Source: Piper betle
Lineage: Eukaryota; Streptophyta; Magnoliopsida; Piperales; Piperaceae
DNA: 64,000 nt
NCBI GenBank assembly: GCA_033002965.1
Contig: JAURVB010004724.1
Location: 212,215 to 276,214, forward strand
Direction: 5' to 3'
Position 1 is the stretch's first letter, and every line of letters begins with the position of its first letter. Of this stretch, positions 1 to 9,765 are shown in pieces. The notes below the pieces were generated by a model. That model was not told where the DNA came from, did not search any database, and saw nothing but the letters and a program-made list of their open reading frames with translations. The position numbers and the translations under genes are program-made.

Positions 1-97
1 GTCAGATGACTCAGACGGGGGCCGGGATGATGCGGCCACACCTTTCATGCTTAGCAGGGGAGGACGAGCGTCGGTGCAGTTAACATATATTGATTGA
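1..97 (+). CDS. possible 3' end of an unidentified gene, cut by the window edge
   Basis: From base 2 an open frame of 31 codons, rich in Ser/Asp/Gly at its start (SDDSDGGRDDAATPF), runs to a TGA at 95-97. The GC content falls sharply after the stop, as at a coding-to-3'UTR border. No family is recognised, and the piece is too short to exclude chance. Confidence 0.25.
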   Translation, partial: SDDSDGGRDDAATPFMLSRGGRASVQLTYID

Positions 98-764
98 TGT
101 GCGAGGGAGAGAGTTCAAGCGTTCTTACTGTGCAAAATCTAGTTATGTACTGCAATTCTTCGGTTGGAGAGTTTCACGTAGAGTAATATTGGACAGCTGA
201 TTTATTGTGTGGAATGGTTCTTCTTTGTTTCTTGTGGGCGAGAAAGAAGAGTACAAATTGAAGAAGTGTCGATGAAATGATGCATGGCCAAATTATGGGC
301 ACTAGCAACCGAAAATATTGATATAACAATTAAGAGAACGTACAATGATGCGTTACCATTTGCTTGTGGGTGTCATCTTCTGTCAGACATCTTCTCCGCT
401 GTCTGAAAACTGTCCATTGATTAGCTTCTGTACAGTTTAGCGACCAGTTCATCGCTCTCGTGAAGCTCACTTCTCTGAGAGGCTGATAAGGAACAGAGAT
501 AACTTTGAGCTCATAACTGGCTCCGCCTTCTGAACAAGTCCAGGTTGAGCTAATTTACAAATCTTTTCATATTTTTTTCGTAATTCGGTGCACTAATACT
601 CCTGTACTCACTGGTTTTGGAGAATTAATTATAGATAATGATTATTTTATATTACATAATATACAAATAGTTATGATTTTAGACCATTAAATAAAACAAT
701 ACATGAAAAAAAGGTAAGAAATATTTAAAAAATTCTTGTGTAGTATAGAAATTCAAAAAGGATG
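98..764. other. non-coding stretch, possible 3'UTR then AT-rich spacer
   Basis: I see no gene here. The first about 450 bases have moderate GC and could be a 3'UTR of the gene cut at the left edge. The rest is AT-rich spacer leading to the MITE. Confidence 0.4.
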
Positions 765-772
765 CCGGCAAC

Positions 773-1465
773 CATAATTGAAAAAATCGGAATCGGATAT
801 TAAATCGGATTAGAATAGGGATATTGAATTAGACCGATTCATAAAAAAATGAACAAGAATCGATTTAGTTGAATCGGTCAAAATAAGTAGGGTTATTAAT
901 TATAAAATATTATTTTAATATTATGGTGTGTATTATATTTTATAATATTTTTTAAATTTTTAGATTTTTGAAATTATTTAAAATTAGTTATTATTTTTTA
1001 CACAGTTCAGATTCGAGTCAGCTTTTAATTACGAGAATGTCACTGACCCATTTCTTTCCCTCCAATGCTTCTCTGCTTTTCTTCCCCCAAACCCTCAAGC
1101 TGCCTCCTTCTCTGTTGCCCCCACCCAAACTGCCTTGCCCTCCCCCGTGGCCCTCCTCCCCCCCACGTTATCGCCCTTTTTTTCTCCCTTCTCTCTCCCT
1201 CGTTCGCCCTCACCCGAGCCTGCCCGCCTTCTCCAACCATCGCTGCCCCTGCTGGGCCATCCCCCACCGGCCCATTGACCCTCACCCCATCTCCCCCCTC
1301 GTCGTGAATTGGCCGATTCTCACTATGTTAAAAATTGGTTCAAATCGGTCAATTCTTGGTCTGATTTTTAACCAAAACGAGCCGGCGTTATTTTGAGTCG
1401 GTTTTTCACCTAGCTGAATAGAATCGGCCGATTCCAAGTATAATCGGCCGATTTTGACAACTATG
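773..1465. mobile_element. non-autonomous hAT-type MITE (AATCGG family), copy 1
   Basis: This is a short member of the family whose larger copy lies at 38195-42657. Both ends carry clustered AATCGG/CCGATT motifs. The left end (CATAATTGAAAAAATCGG) and the reverse complement of the right end (CATAGTTGTCAAAATCGG) form imperfect terminal inverted repeats. The flanking 8-mers CCGGCAAC (765-772) and CTAACAAC (1466-1473) agree at 5 of 8 bases, as for an old 8-bp hAT target duplication. The centre (about 1040-1310) is a C-rich pyrimidine tract following a motif ending TTTTAATTACGAGAATG that recurs in other copies. Open frames across the tract are low-complexity and not genes. Confidence 0.75.
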
Positions 1466-1473
1466 CTAACAAC

Positions 1474-2922
1474 AGGTTTAGGGTTAAGTCTACCGACTTC
1501 TTCTTGTGAGGAGTGTTAGAATTAACCATAAATAAATATTATGATGCACAGTGCATCAAAATCGGTGAAGGTTATTGTAGTGATGTGGCATTTTAAAATG
1601 CCACTTCAGAAAATGCAAAATAAAATCTGAATTAATTAAAGAGATTGCTCAATAATTACATTCATCGTCCAATTATCTTAATTTATTGGCTAAATAGGAA
1701 TATTTACTCATACAAATTTATTTTCAATTTAATTACTAATTTATTACATATTTAACACCCATTGACTTAAAAATTATAAGTTAGTTGCTTATTGAATAAA
1801 ACAAATTTTATTTATTCATATCATAGTTACTTAGATATCAACAAAGATGGGCCCGGCCAACTTAATCAGGAGTTTTTCTCGTACTAATTTATTTTGCACT
1901 GCATAAATAATGCTCAGGTGGTGAGCTAAATCCAAATCGGTGCTTCTATTCTATTGAGTCCACGCCGTTCTGCTGGTTTGGTCATAGAGGAATTGAGTTT
2001 CCCCTGCCCTGTAAGTCACAGAAACCAATTTGCATGCACACATATTTAATTTCTCATCACAACCATGCTTGACAACGTTCAAGGAAAAAAATGCATGAAC
2101 GTCATTTGGATTCAAATAAGTATATGATAAATGAAATAGATGTAATATTTAAATTGGATCAAATGTAGGTTTGAATAATTGGATTTAGAATATCCATATC
2201 TTTATCTTGATCTGTCTCCTCATGATCGAAGAGTGTGCAGTCCAAATAGACAAATTAGCTCACTTATAGTAATAATGTATAGCTTAAAAACTCAAAATTT
2301 GGATCGACTCAGGCATGTCACGGAGTGGAGTCAACTATGAGTCAACTCTAAGGAGACTACAATTGTTTGTATCAAAATTTTTAATTATATAAATAAAAAG
2401 TTGTATGAAATTAATATATATTATTATTTTTGACCCTTGAAATCAATAATACATGATCTATATTACTTTAAAATATTGATTTAGCTAATCTAATTAAAGA
2501 AAAATAATATGTTTAGATAGTTTTTATGGTATGGCTGTAAATGTCAATTACTAAATCAATCACTATGCAGTCATCCATAGAGTTTGACATCAGGGTAAGT
2601 CATGGAGTCGAGTCGACTTGAGGAGTTTAAGAGATATTTTATAAAATATATTTTCAATATTTTCAATAATATTTTTATTTATTCTTATCCCAACATTTTA
2701 TTCTAAAGAATTTACCCTATATAGATAGGGTATTGGTAAATTTGGATCTGATATAATTATATGAAATAGAATAAACGCAACAATGTTCCAATTTGGATCC
2801 AAAACAGGTTTGAATATTTAAATTTGGATTGGAATATCCATATCCATATCAGAACCGCCACTAAAAGATCAGAAGGTGCATTCTAGAGATCCAAATCTTA
2901 CAACGCACACATATAAGAGTGC

Positions 2923-2924
<2 letters not shown>
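1474..2924. other. AT-rich spacer
   Basis: No coding similarity or RNA gene is recognised. The stretch is AT-rich with many stops in all frames. Confidence 0.5.
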
Positions 2925-2953
<29 letters not shown>

Positions 2954-2954
2954 C
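2925..2954. repeat. (TA)n microsatellite
   Basis: About 15 uninterrupted TA units lie just upstream of the NAC-like fragments. Confidence 0.9.
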
Positions 2955-2985
2955 TTGATGCAATCATCAATGTCGAGCTGGTAGG

Positions 2986-3990
2986 AAGGAGAAGCAGGCA
3001 GTTCGGTCCAACTTCGGCATCAGATTCGACCCTATAGACCTCGTCCTCGTCAAGGGCTTACTCCTCCTGCCCATCGCTCAATCCAACGTCCGCGGCTACG
3101 ATCTCGTCCCATACGCCGGAGTTTATGAACGAGAGCCATGGCTATATGCCTGCATGCACTGACATCTCTCAATCATCTTTTTCTTGATTATACATGTTCA
3201 TGGTGGATCAATCTTTGTTGGTTGAAGTAGTGATGCATGCATGCAACTAATTCTTGCGCACAAACGGGTTTTCTTGATTGATGTTTGTTGAAGGTGCGGG
3301 GGTGGACGAGATTGCCATGATAGGAAGTGCTCGGTACTTCTAACAACAAGAAAGAGGAAGTATGCCGGCGGTAGCAGGCCGGATCAGGACTCTGGTAATG
3401 GCTATTGGAAGACCACTCAGAAGAATGAAATCAAAGATGCAAATGGTTATGTGATTGCCATCAAGAAAGAGAACTGGTTCAAGGACATTGGATAAGAGAA
3501 CTGATCCCATCTGGTTTTGTTCAAGATGGAGATGTTTACGGAATGGAGCGTTGGATCCTCACTGGTGTGTGTGCTGGAAATTATAGCAAGAAATTCAAAA
3601 TTAGTATTTTTTTAAATGACTTGCATTGGGAAAAACGAGTTTTACTTAACTTTATTTATAATTAAAATTTTGCGTCTTAAAATCTTGGTTCCAAGAGTTT
3701 CTTTTATCATCGACGAAGACATTTTCTCTCCATATATGTAATGTTCGTCATTTCGTGCTAATTAATGTAGAAAAAAATGGTAGCGCTAATTATTATAGTT
3801 TCAATGCAGTTCCAATTAATATTGTGGTTTTCCCTGTGCTTGATGTATGCTAGGTGCAACTGGTTTTGATGGAAGGATGGAAGAGCATTATTACTTCACC
3901 GGAAAGACGGTTACTATAAAATGCAAATTAATTGGAGTCAAGCGGATGGGGAAATTTTCATCCATCTCCTGACGAGATTTTGAGAGCTAG
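2986..3990 (+). pseudogene. NAC-domain transcription factor remnants (two overlapping units)
   Basis: NAC proteins are plant-specific DNA-binding transcription factors with subdomains A to E. Bases 2999-3162 encode a degraded A/B region (FGIRFDPIDLVLVKG, then GVYEREPWLY) ending at a TGA. Bases 3310-3495 encode subdomains C/D (TRKRKYAGGSRPDQDSGNGYW, then VIAIKKENW), close to the family's K-Y-x-N-G-S-R-P...GYWK core. A second B-like exon follows at 3500-3563 (IPSGFVQDGDVYGMERWILTG), ending at a GT donor. A further exon starts near 3854 (DGRMEEHYYFTGK) and soon loses frame. The order A/B-C/D-B-C is not that of one gene, so pieces of two NAC units seem joined. Frame breaks and stops argue against function. 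Family assignment is confident; exon borders are approximate. Confidence 0.65.
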
Positions 3991-4014
3991 ACGGGCTTTT
4001 AGTTAGAGGCAAAC

Positions 4015-4257
4015 ATGACTCCCCGTGTAACTACTGATCTTGGGCATCAAAGTACAGTACTTGAAGGAAGCACCGGATTAGAAATGGATCAGTACCGGAG
4101 TAATATTCACATGGTGCGAAGTGCCATCCATCCTATTCAAGATGACCCATATCAGATTTGGCATGGTCATGAGCACAACAGATCACTTCAAGTCGAACGC
4201 ACAAACGAAGAGGCCAGTCTGGATCAGTTCAAGATGATCAAAATCATGCGCAAGTAA
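4015..4257 (+). other. 80-codon open frame downstream of the NAC fragments, unassigned
   Basis: This open frame reads MTPRVTTDLGHQSTVLEG onward to a stop. It lacks low-complexity bias and could be the divergent C-terminal (activation region) exon of the neighbouring NAC-like unit. NAC C-termini are poorly conserved, so position is the only support. Confidence 0.2.
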
Positions 4258-4559
4258 AGAAGATGCATGATAACGTAATAATATTCATTGATGATGAGTT
4301 CGGGTGAAAGGTAATTCGACCCTTCTGAAATCTAAATTACTACTGGGTCATGATCATATATGACCTGCGAACTAATCCCAGATGCGTAGTTTTGTGATGC
4401 TTAGCATGCATGATGATGATCATGCATGTTGTTGTATGCAAACTATATGTTCTAACCTTCTTTATGTTGGTCAATTTATTCCCACTTTGTTTGCAATCAA
4501 ACTATAATTTTAAAACATAGTGGAGACATGTAGCTAAAATTTTAGATAATATGCAATGA

Positions 4560-4916
4560 CTACCCAAGGGAGGGGCGAGGCAAACGGCGGCAACTGCCCA
4601 AGGGAGGGGCGAGGCAAATGGGGGTGGCAGCGGTCAGCGACTAAACGATCATTACGAACGGGATTTTAGGTTTATAAAATTTTAATTCTTCTTTTACTCA
4701 TGTTTAATAGATTTATATCATCATCCTTAAGATATTTTCGTTATTTAATTATAAAAATTGATTCTTATCAATTTAAGACGATTTTAAACCGGTCTACTGG
4801 ATTAAATGACCATTTTTAAAGTTATCACATTCAACCTTTTTTTTTGCAGTGGAATCCTTTCGATTAGATTTAAATCGGCTAATTCTGATTGAAATCGTCC
4901 TATTTTTATAACTATG
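4560..4916. mobile_element. truncated hAT-type MITE (AATCGG family), copy 2
   Basis: The right end (AAATCGGCTAATTCTG, finishing TTTTTATAACTATG at 4916) matches the right end of the copy at 773-1465. No matching left terminus is seen. The left part holds a direct repeat of about 25 bases (AAGGGAGGGGCGAGGCAAA at about 4566 and 4600), perhaps the GC-rich core of the element. The left border is a guess. Confidence 0.5.
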
Positions 4917-5059
4917 CGAATTATATGAACTCACCTACGATATATATACGCATATATAGGATCTCCATAATTAAATGTTTTAATGGGAGCAAATTGGAAC
5001 TCACTATATTACCTTCAGCAAGCACCAGGGTGTGCTCGTACATGACCCAATCCGTCTTC

Positions 5060-5510
5060 TCAAAAACTTTCTTTCTCTCGTAACCTCACCAACAGCAATG
5101 TGGTTTTCTTCCAATACCCGTTTGTAGGACCTCTCTTCGCCTGCAGGATCCTGTTTCTACCATTTCTGCATTTTCTAACCACCCTCCTACCGAGGAAGTA
5201 CCGCTTCTTGGTCCATCCACGAGTACCATTTGCACCTACCACAGAAAGCACATGGGATGGTCGCATTAGCATAATTAATTAGAACATTAATGGAAACTAC
5301 ACAATGAACTAGCTCTTATATTATAGAAGAACAAAGTAACGCATGGTGTAATCACATGGATCCTATTAGGGTCCATGTCCCCAACACCTGAAGATTAGTG
5401 CAGTGTACAAAAAGTTAAAAGTGTATACCAGTGAGGATCCATGGCTAGGTCCCGTAAACATCTGCATCTACAACATGACCGGAGGGGATGAGCTCTGTAT
5501 TTTCATCTAC
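5060..5510 (-). pseudogene. NAC-domain transcription factor remnant, opposite strand
   Basis: On the minus strand, 5510-5435 encodes a B-type segment (ELIPSGHVVDADVYG) interrupted by a TAG, then PWILTG and a GT donor. About 160 bases further on, 5240-5060 encodes a C/D-type segment (NGRNRILQAKRGPTNGYWKKTT in the translation, given here in outline). The order B-intron-C/D is as expected for a NAC gene. It is related to the second B exon at 3500-3563, sharing ELIPSG, DVYG and WILTG. Subdomain A and the C-terminus are absent and there is a stop, so it is broken. With the plus-strand remnants it forms an inverted NAC cluster. Confidence 0.6.
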
Positions 5511-6740
5511 CTTTTATGTTTTTCTAATCGAATTACCCTGAACAAAATTTAGTTTTTTTTAAAAAAAATTAATAGATCTAGGTCGTCCTTGTAATCGGAC
5601 GGCTTAAATGAAAGTTTAGGGCAAGAAATTTTTTCCTGACCCTTGCCTAAGAAAACTTTATCCTATTTATATATTATTATTTTAACAGGTTGACCTTTTA
5701 TTTCACTTTTATGAGAAATTCTATCTGTTTAGTTTTAGAAATTTTAATGATTTTTTCATGATTGTCTTCGAGTGTGAATTACTTGTCGTGTTATTTACAT
5801 TAAGGTTTCATACATCTCATGTATTAATAACGATAGTTATTTTCCATTTTAAGACGTCGATAATAGATCCATTCAGGCTATGTTCGGGTTAGTCGACTTC
5901 ATTAAGTAACACATAGCATTCCGGCTCATTTTGCGAGTGAGCTAATTTTAGGGTGTTGCACATCTATTAATAAAATAAAATAATATGTATCTCTCTATTT
6001 CAAGTTAATTACAACGCTAATGACGTATGCATATCCAACCTTTTTATCTAACAGGAGCTCTGGTAAAGAATGGGCTAAATGAAAAAGATGTGAACAACAT
6101 CGTGTATCCAAAAAATAAACAAATAAAGAAATAAACAATCATAAAAACTTGTGTCCAGTTAACATGAAGATTGGTGAACTTAAAATTGGCTTAACCTTTG
6201 TAATATTTAATTTTGGTAATAAAAGGGAGGTCGATATAAAACAAAGATTAAAAGTAGTAGAATGAGTAAATCAAAAAAGAAGAATTTTTTTAAATATAAT
6301 AAAAATATCTCGTACAGAAGGATCATAGGTTCAAATTTTATTAACCTTAATTTCTTAAAAAATAATAAAAATACTATTTATAAGTTCAAATCCAGTTAAA
6401 CTTAATTTTTAACTTTTTTATTAATAAGAGTCTATTTACTTATCTTTAAAAAATATAATAAAAAATTAAATAATTATAATTCATTTTTATTTAAATAATA
6501 CATATCTTTAAAGTTACTTTAAAAATATTTTTAAAATATTAAATTATTATAATTTATTTTATTATTTAACAAAAACTTATATATAAAATTAAAATTTATC
6601 CTATAAAATCACACCCCGACTAATATATTATAAAAGAAAAATCCGTACCTGGCGTATGTATATCCAACCATAAACTCTACCTGGCGTATTTCCAACCATA
6701 AACGCTATGACCTACCTAATAAAATATTTGTACGCCGCGC
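5511..6740. other. AT-rich spacer
   Basis: I recognise no gene, repeat family or RNA here. The AT content is very high from about 6230 to 6620. Confidence 0.5.
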
Positions 6741-6969
6741 TGCTTTAAAATTGAAAAAAATATTGATCATTATTGGACCCTGTGCTGACCGTGACTCGGC
6801 CCCGGGCCCTTGCTGCGGCGCTGCTAGCAGCAGAGCCACACCAAAACCCCTTTTTGTCAACTGCGTGACTCGCTCTGGACGAATCTCTCAGCCTGTCCAG
6901 CTTAGAGGGCTCGGCTACTGCCACGCCACAGATCCCACGCGCCAGGCCACAGGTGACGAGGTAACTGAG

Positions 6970-7094
6970 TCGTGCGACGTGGCCAGCATATAAAGGAGAT
7001 GCCGACGCAGATCTCCTTATTTTATTTGCTTCAGCAGTGACTCGTTTCGTAGCCTCGCATAAAGAACTTACTCTTTCGAGAACCGTCCACATGT
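6970..7094 (+). promoter_or_regulatory. promoter-like stretch (ABRE/G-box core plus TATA box) without a recognisable gene
   Basis: ACGTGGC at 6977-6983, the core of plant ABRE elements, lies six bases ahead of TATAAA at 6989-6994. A moderately GC-rich leader follows, with the first ATG at 7091. The reading frame after that ATG shows no known protein. The whole 6745-7094 island is GC-rich against an AT-rich background. It may be the promoter of a gene whose body has been lost, or chance. Confidence 0.3.
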
Positions 7095-8520
7095 ATTTTG
7101 ATCACCGGTTCATACTGGATCCACTTGTGCTAAACGTCCTTTCATTTGATAAAATAAAACCCATTAATATTTTCGGATAAGCAATGCTTTTAAATTAAGA
7201 TTTATAATATGTTCTTCAATATGAAATTTGTCTCAACACTGATCAAAGTCTTGTATAAATAAATATTCTAGCAAAAACTCCTTTGGACTTTTGAAGAGTA
7301 TTCTACACGCCATACCAATTTGGCCGACCATATTATGACAACTGTATATTACAAAATGCAGTAAGAGATCAGAAAAATGATCGCATAACTTCGCAAGGTC
7401 CACAAATTCATGGTTTTTTCTACCATGCCCAAAACCCACATTTGTGGCTCCTCATTAGATGATACTTGTTAGTGAATTCTCTTATACAGTATGTTGTGCC
7501 AATGATAACGCATGAGCTCCATTCCAAAATCAACATCAACTTGTTCATAGCAAAGATAAAAGAGGGGAGCAGCATCATCCCCCATCAAAAGAGGCAATAT
7601 ATATTCTTTGTGGGGCTCAAGTTATTCTAGGCCATTGCAAATCGTCAATGACTCTGCTTCCACCATTCCATCCTCATTTACATGCATGTCCCTCACCCCT
7701 TCTTTTCACATTTCAAGTTCTCACAATAAAATAATATCTTGTATCAAGTATGTCCATTACATATGTATTAAATATGCCCCATTACTGTCTTTCATTTTTA
7801 TCCATCTCCATATATTATATTTAGGTACCTGGGTCTTGTCGATAATGGTACTGAACAATAGTGTTAATGGAGTCGAGATCACTTTTAATACAAGAGGTCG
7901 GCAGTTGGATTAGTTCGGGTGGAGAAAAAAGATAAGAAAAGAAAAGATTGAAGTTAAAGTCTGTTTTGGAAACATTCAACTAAATTGGTATTTTCGGTTT
8001 AATAAATAGGTGTTTTAAATGAGATTCTAGTATAAGAGACTCACTTAATAAATAAAATTTTGAATATTTGAATATTAAGAGACGTGTACTTATACCTCTT
8101 AAATCATGACATGGAAAGGGGATATTTAAAGTGAGACGTGGCCATAAATTTTCATTTTAACTTAAAGGAAAATAGATTACTTAATAAAAATCCATTTATA
8201 GATAACTAATTCCACGCAGAGCCTAGAAATATCGAGCCGAAATAACAAGTTATTATCTTTGTTTGGATTGATGGATTTTGGGAGAGAAAAAATATATATA
8301 TATAATTTTTAGAAAATTGCAGCGTGTTTGGATAGAAAGAAAATAAATGGGAATAGAAAATTCATTTATATGAGGTGGGCCTCAAAAAAAAAAAAATCTC
8401 TTCACAACAATTCTCCCAAAATACAAAAATAATAAAAGTGGTCACAGTTTTTATTTTCTCTTTCAATCAAAATATATCAAAACACATGCCACTTTGTATT
8501 TTTTTTCTTAAATTTTTTCT
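7095..8520. other. AT-rich spacer
   Basis: No gene is recognised. Several open frames of 60-100 codons are AT-driven and lack any known domain. Confidence 0.5.
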
Positions 8521-9765
8521 ATTTCTCTGTCTCTCTCTCTCTCGTGATCCAAACCAAAGAGCGCACGTAGGGGCATTTCCGGAGTACTGGCGGGAGGCGG
8601 GTCATGGGACATTCAGGGAAGACATGGCACTAATAACGGTCATGCCAGTTTGAGTATCGAAGAGGCCTTATTATGCCTTGAATTTTGATGACCCGTCGCT
8701 TTGATTCTCTTCTTATCATCAATCATCAGTCCATAGTAAAAACAGAGTTCAAAGCCTGCTTGGGGGACATGGGTCTTTCTCAGCCTCTCGGAATCGTTGC
8801 CTTTTCCCGTGCCTTGCAGCTGGTTTTTCTGTAGAATTGGAGTCCCAGAGTAGCCTTGGTCTGTAGCGTGGCGTGACAGGTGAGGTTCTTTCTGGTGGTG
8901 ACCTCTTTTGGACCTTCTTTGCGTTTGTTGAGTAGTTCACTGGTTCCTTTTTCTTTTCTTTTTTTAACGTGTTGGTGTCTAGTGTGTGGTGTTGTCACTT
9001 AGCTTGTAGTGAGTAACAGGTGCTCTGATTAGACTTTGAATTTTGGTGGGTAAGTGTTGGAACTGTGAGAAGTGTGAGAGTTTTCTTGTGTTCTGAATTG
9101 GGAAGTGTTGGAACTGGGAGAAGTATGAGAATTTTCTTGTGTTCTGAGTCTTCTGGTTGAAGTTGTTCGGAGATTTCAGGTGAACACGGCTTTTTGCTCG
9201 TGTGACAGATTGAGTGATAATAACCATAAATCTACCATTTTTGCAATTTTAGTCTGAAATTCTTTTACTTCCACTTGGAGTCTTTCTTATTCGCTTCATG
9301 TGCGAAGTTATATACCCATATATGATGCATGTAGTCATTTATAAGTGCTAGAAATGAGAGAAATACGAGCCTTAGTGCGTTTCGAGTCTTCCGATTAGTA
9401 GTTGCGTCAACTTTTTAGACGATCTTGGCCTTTTGCTTATGTGAGAAATAGAGTGATAACCACGAAAATCACCGGTTTTTGGAATTTTATTATCAAATTC
9501 TTTTACTTTCATGTGGAATTACCTTAATTCCTCTTTTGTGTGGTTTCTTTCACTTTCTGCTATGAAGTTATTCTTTCAAATGCTCTAAGATAGATGCCAT
9601 TAAGGATTTGGGCCTAGTGAAAAGCATTTTGGTGGAAAAATTCATGTTTTGAATTATGAAATTATCTGATTCCACACTTGACATCGTGGAATCTCAGGTT
9701 AAGCCATCTGTTGTCATTTTTGGTAGGTGCAGCTTTCTGGGTGTGACATTGCCGGGGGAATTTTG
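8521..9765 (+). promoter_or_regulatory. promoter and 5' leader of the RING-CH gene
   Basis: A pyrimidine (CT)n tract at 8523-8545, of the kind common at plant core promoters, precedes a moderately GC-rich leader. A good donor (GACAG|GTGAGG, about 8880) and an acceptor (TAGGTGCAG|, about 9731) suggest a leader intron before the first coding ATG at 9766. Transcript ends cannot be placed from sequence alone. Confidence 0.4.
9053..9154 (+). repeat. 51-bp tandem duplication inside a larger diverged duplication in the leader intron
   Basis: AGTGTTGGAACTG...TTTTCTTGTGTTCTGA occurs at 9053 and again at 9104 (period 51) with few changes. Beyond that, about 9105-9270 resembles about 9349-9520 at lower identity (shared blocks GAGTCTTC, TTTTGCT.ATGTGA, GAGTGATAA, TCTTTTACTT), so the intron grew by nested duplication. 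Confidence 0.7.

Noticed and set aside
968..1396. 142-codon Pro/Ser-rich open frame and its antisense partner
   Set aside because: It lies in the C-rich core of a hAT MITE. It is low-complexity and is not conserved in the other copies.
6745..7092. 115-codon minus-strand frame in the GC island
   Set aside because: No known domain, and the opposite strand looks like a promoter. GC-rich sequence has few stops by chance.
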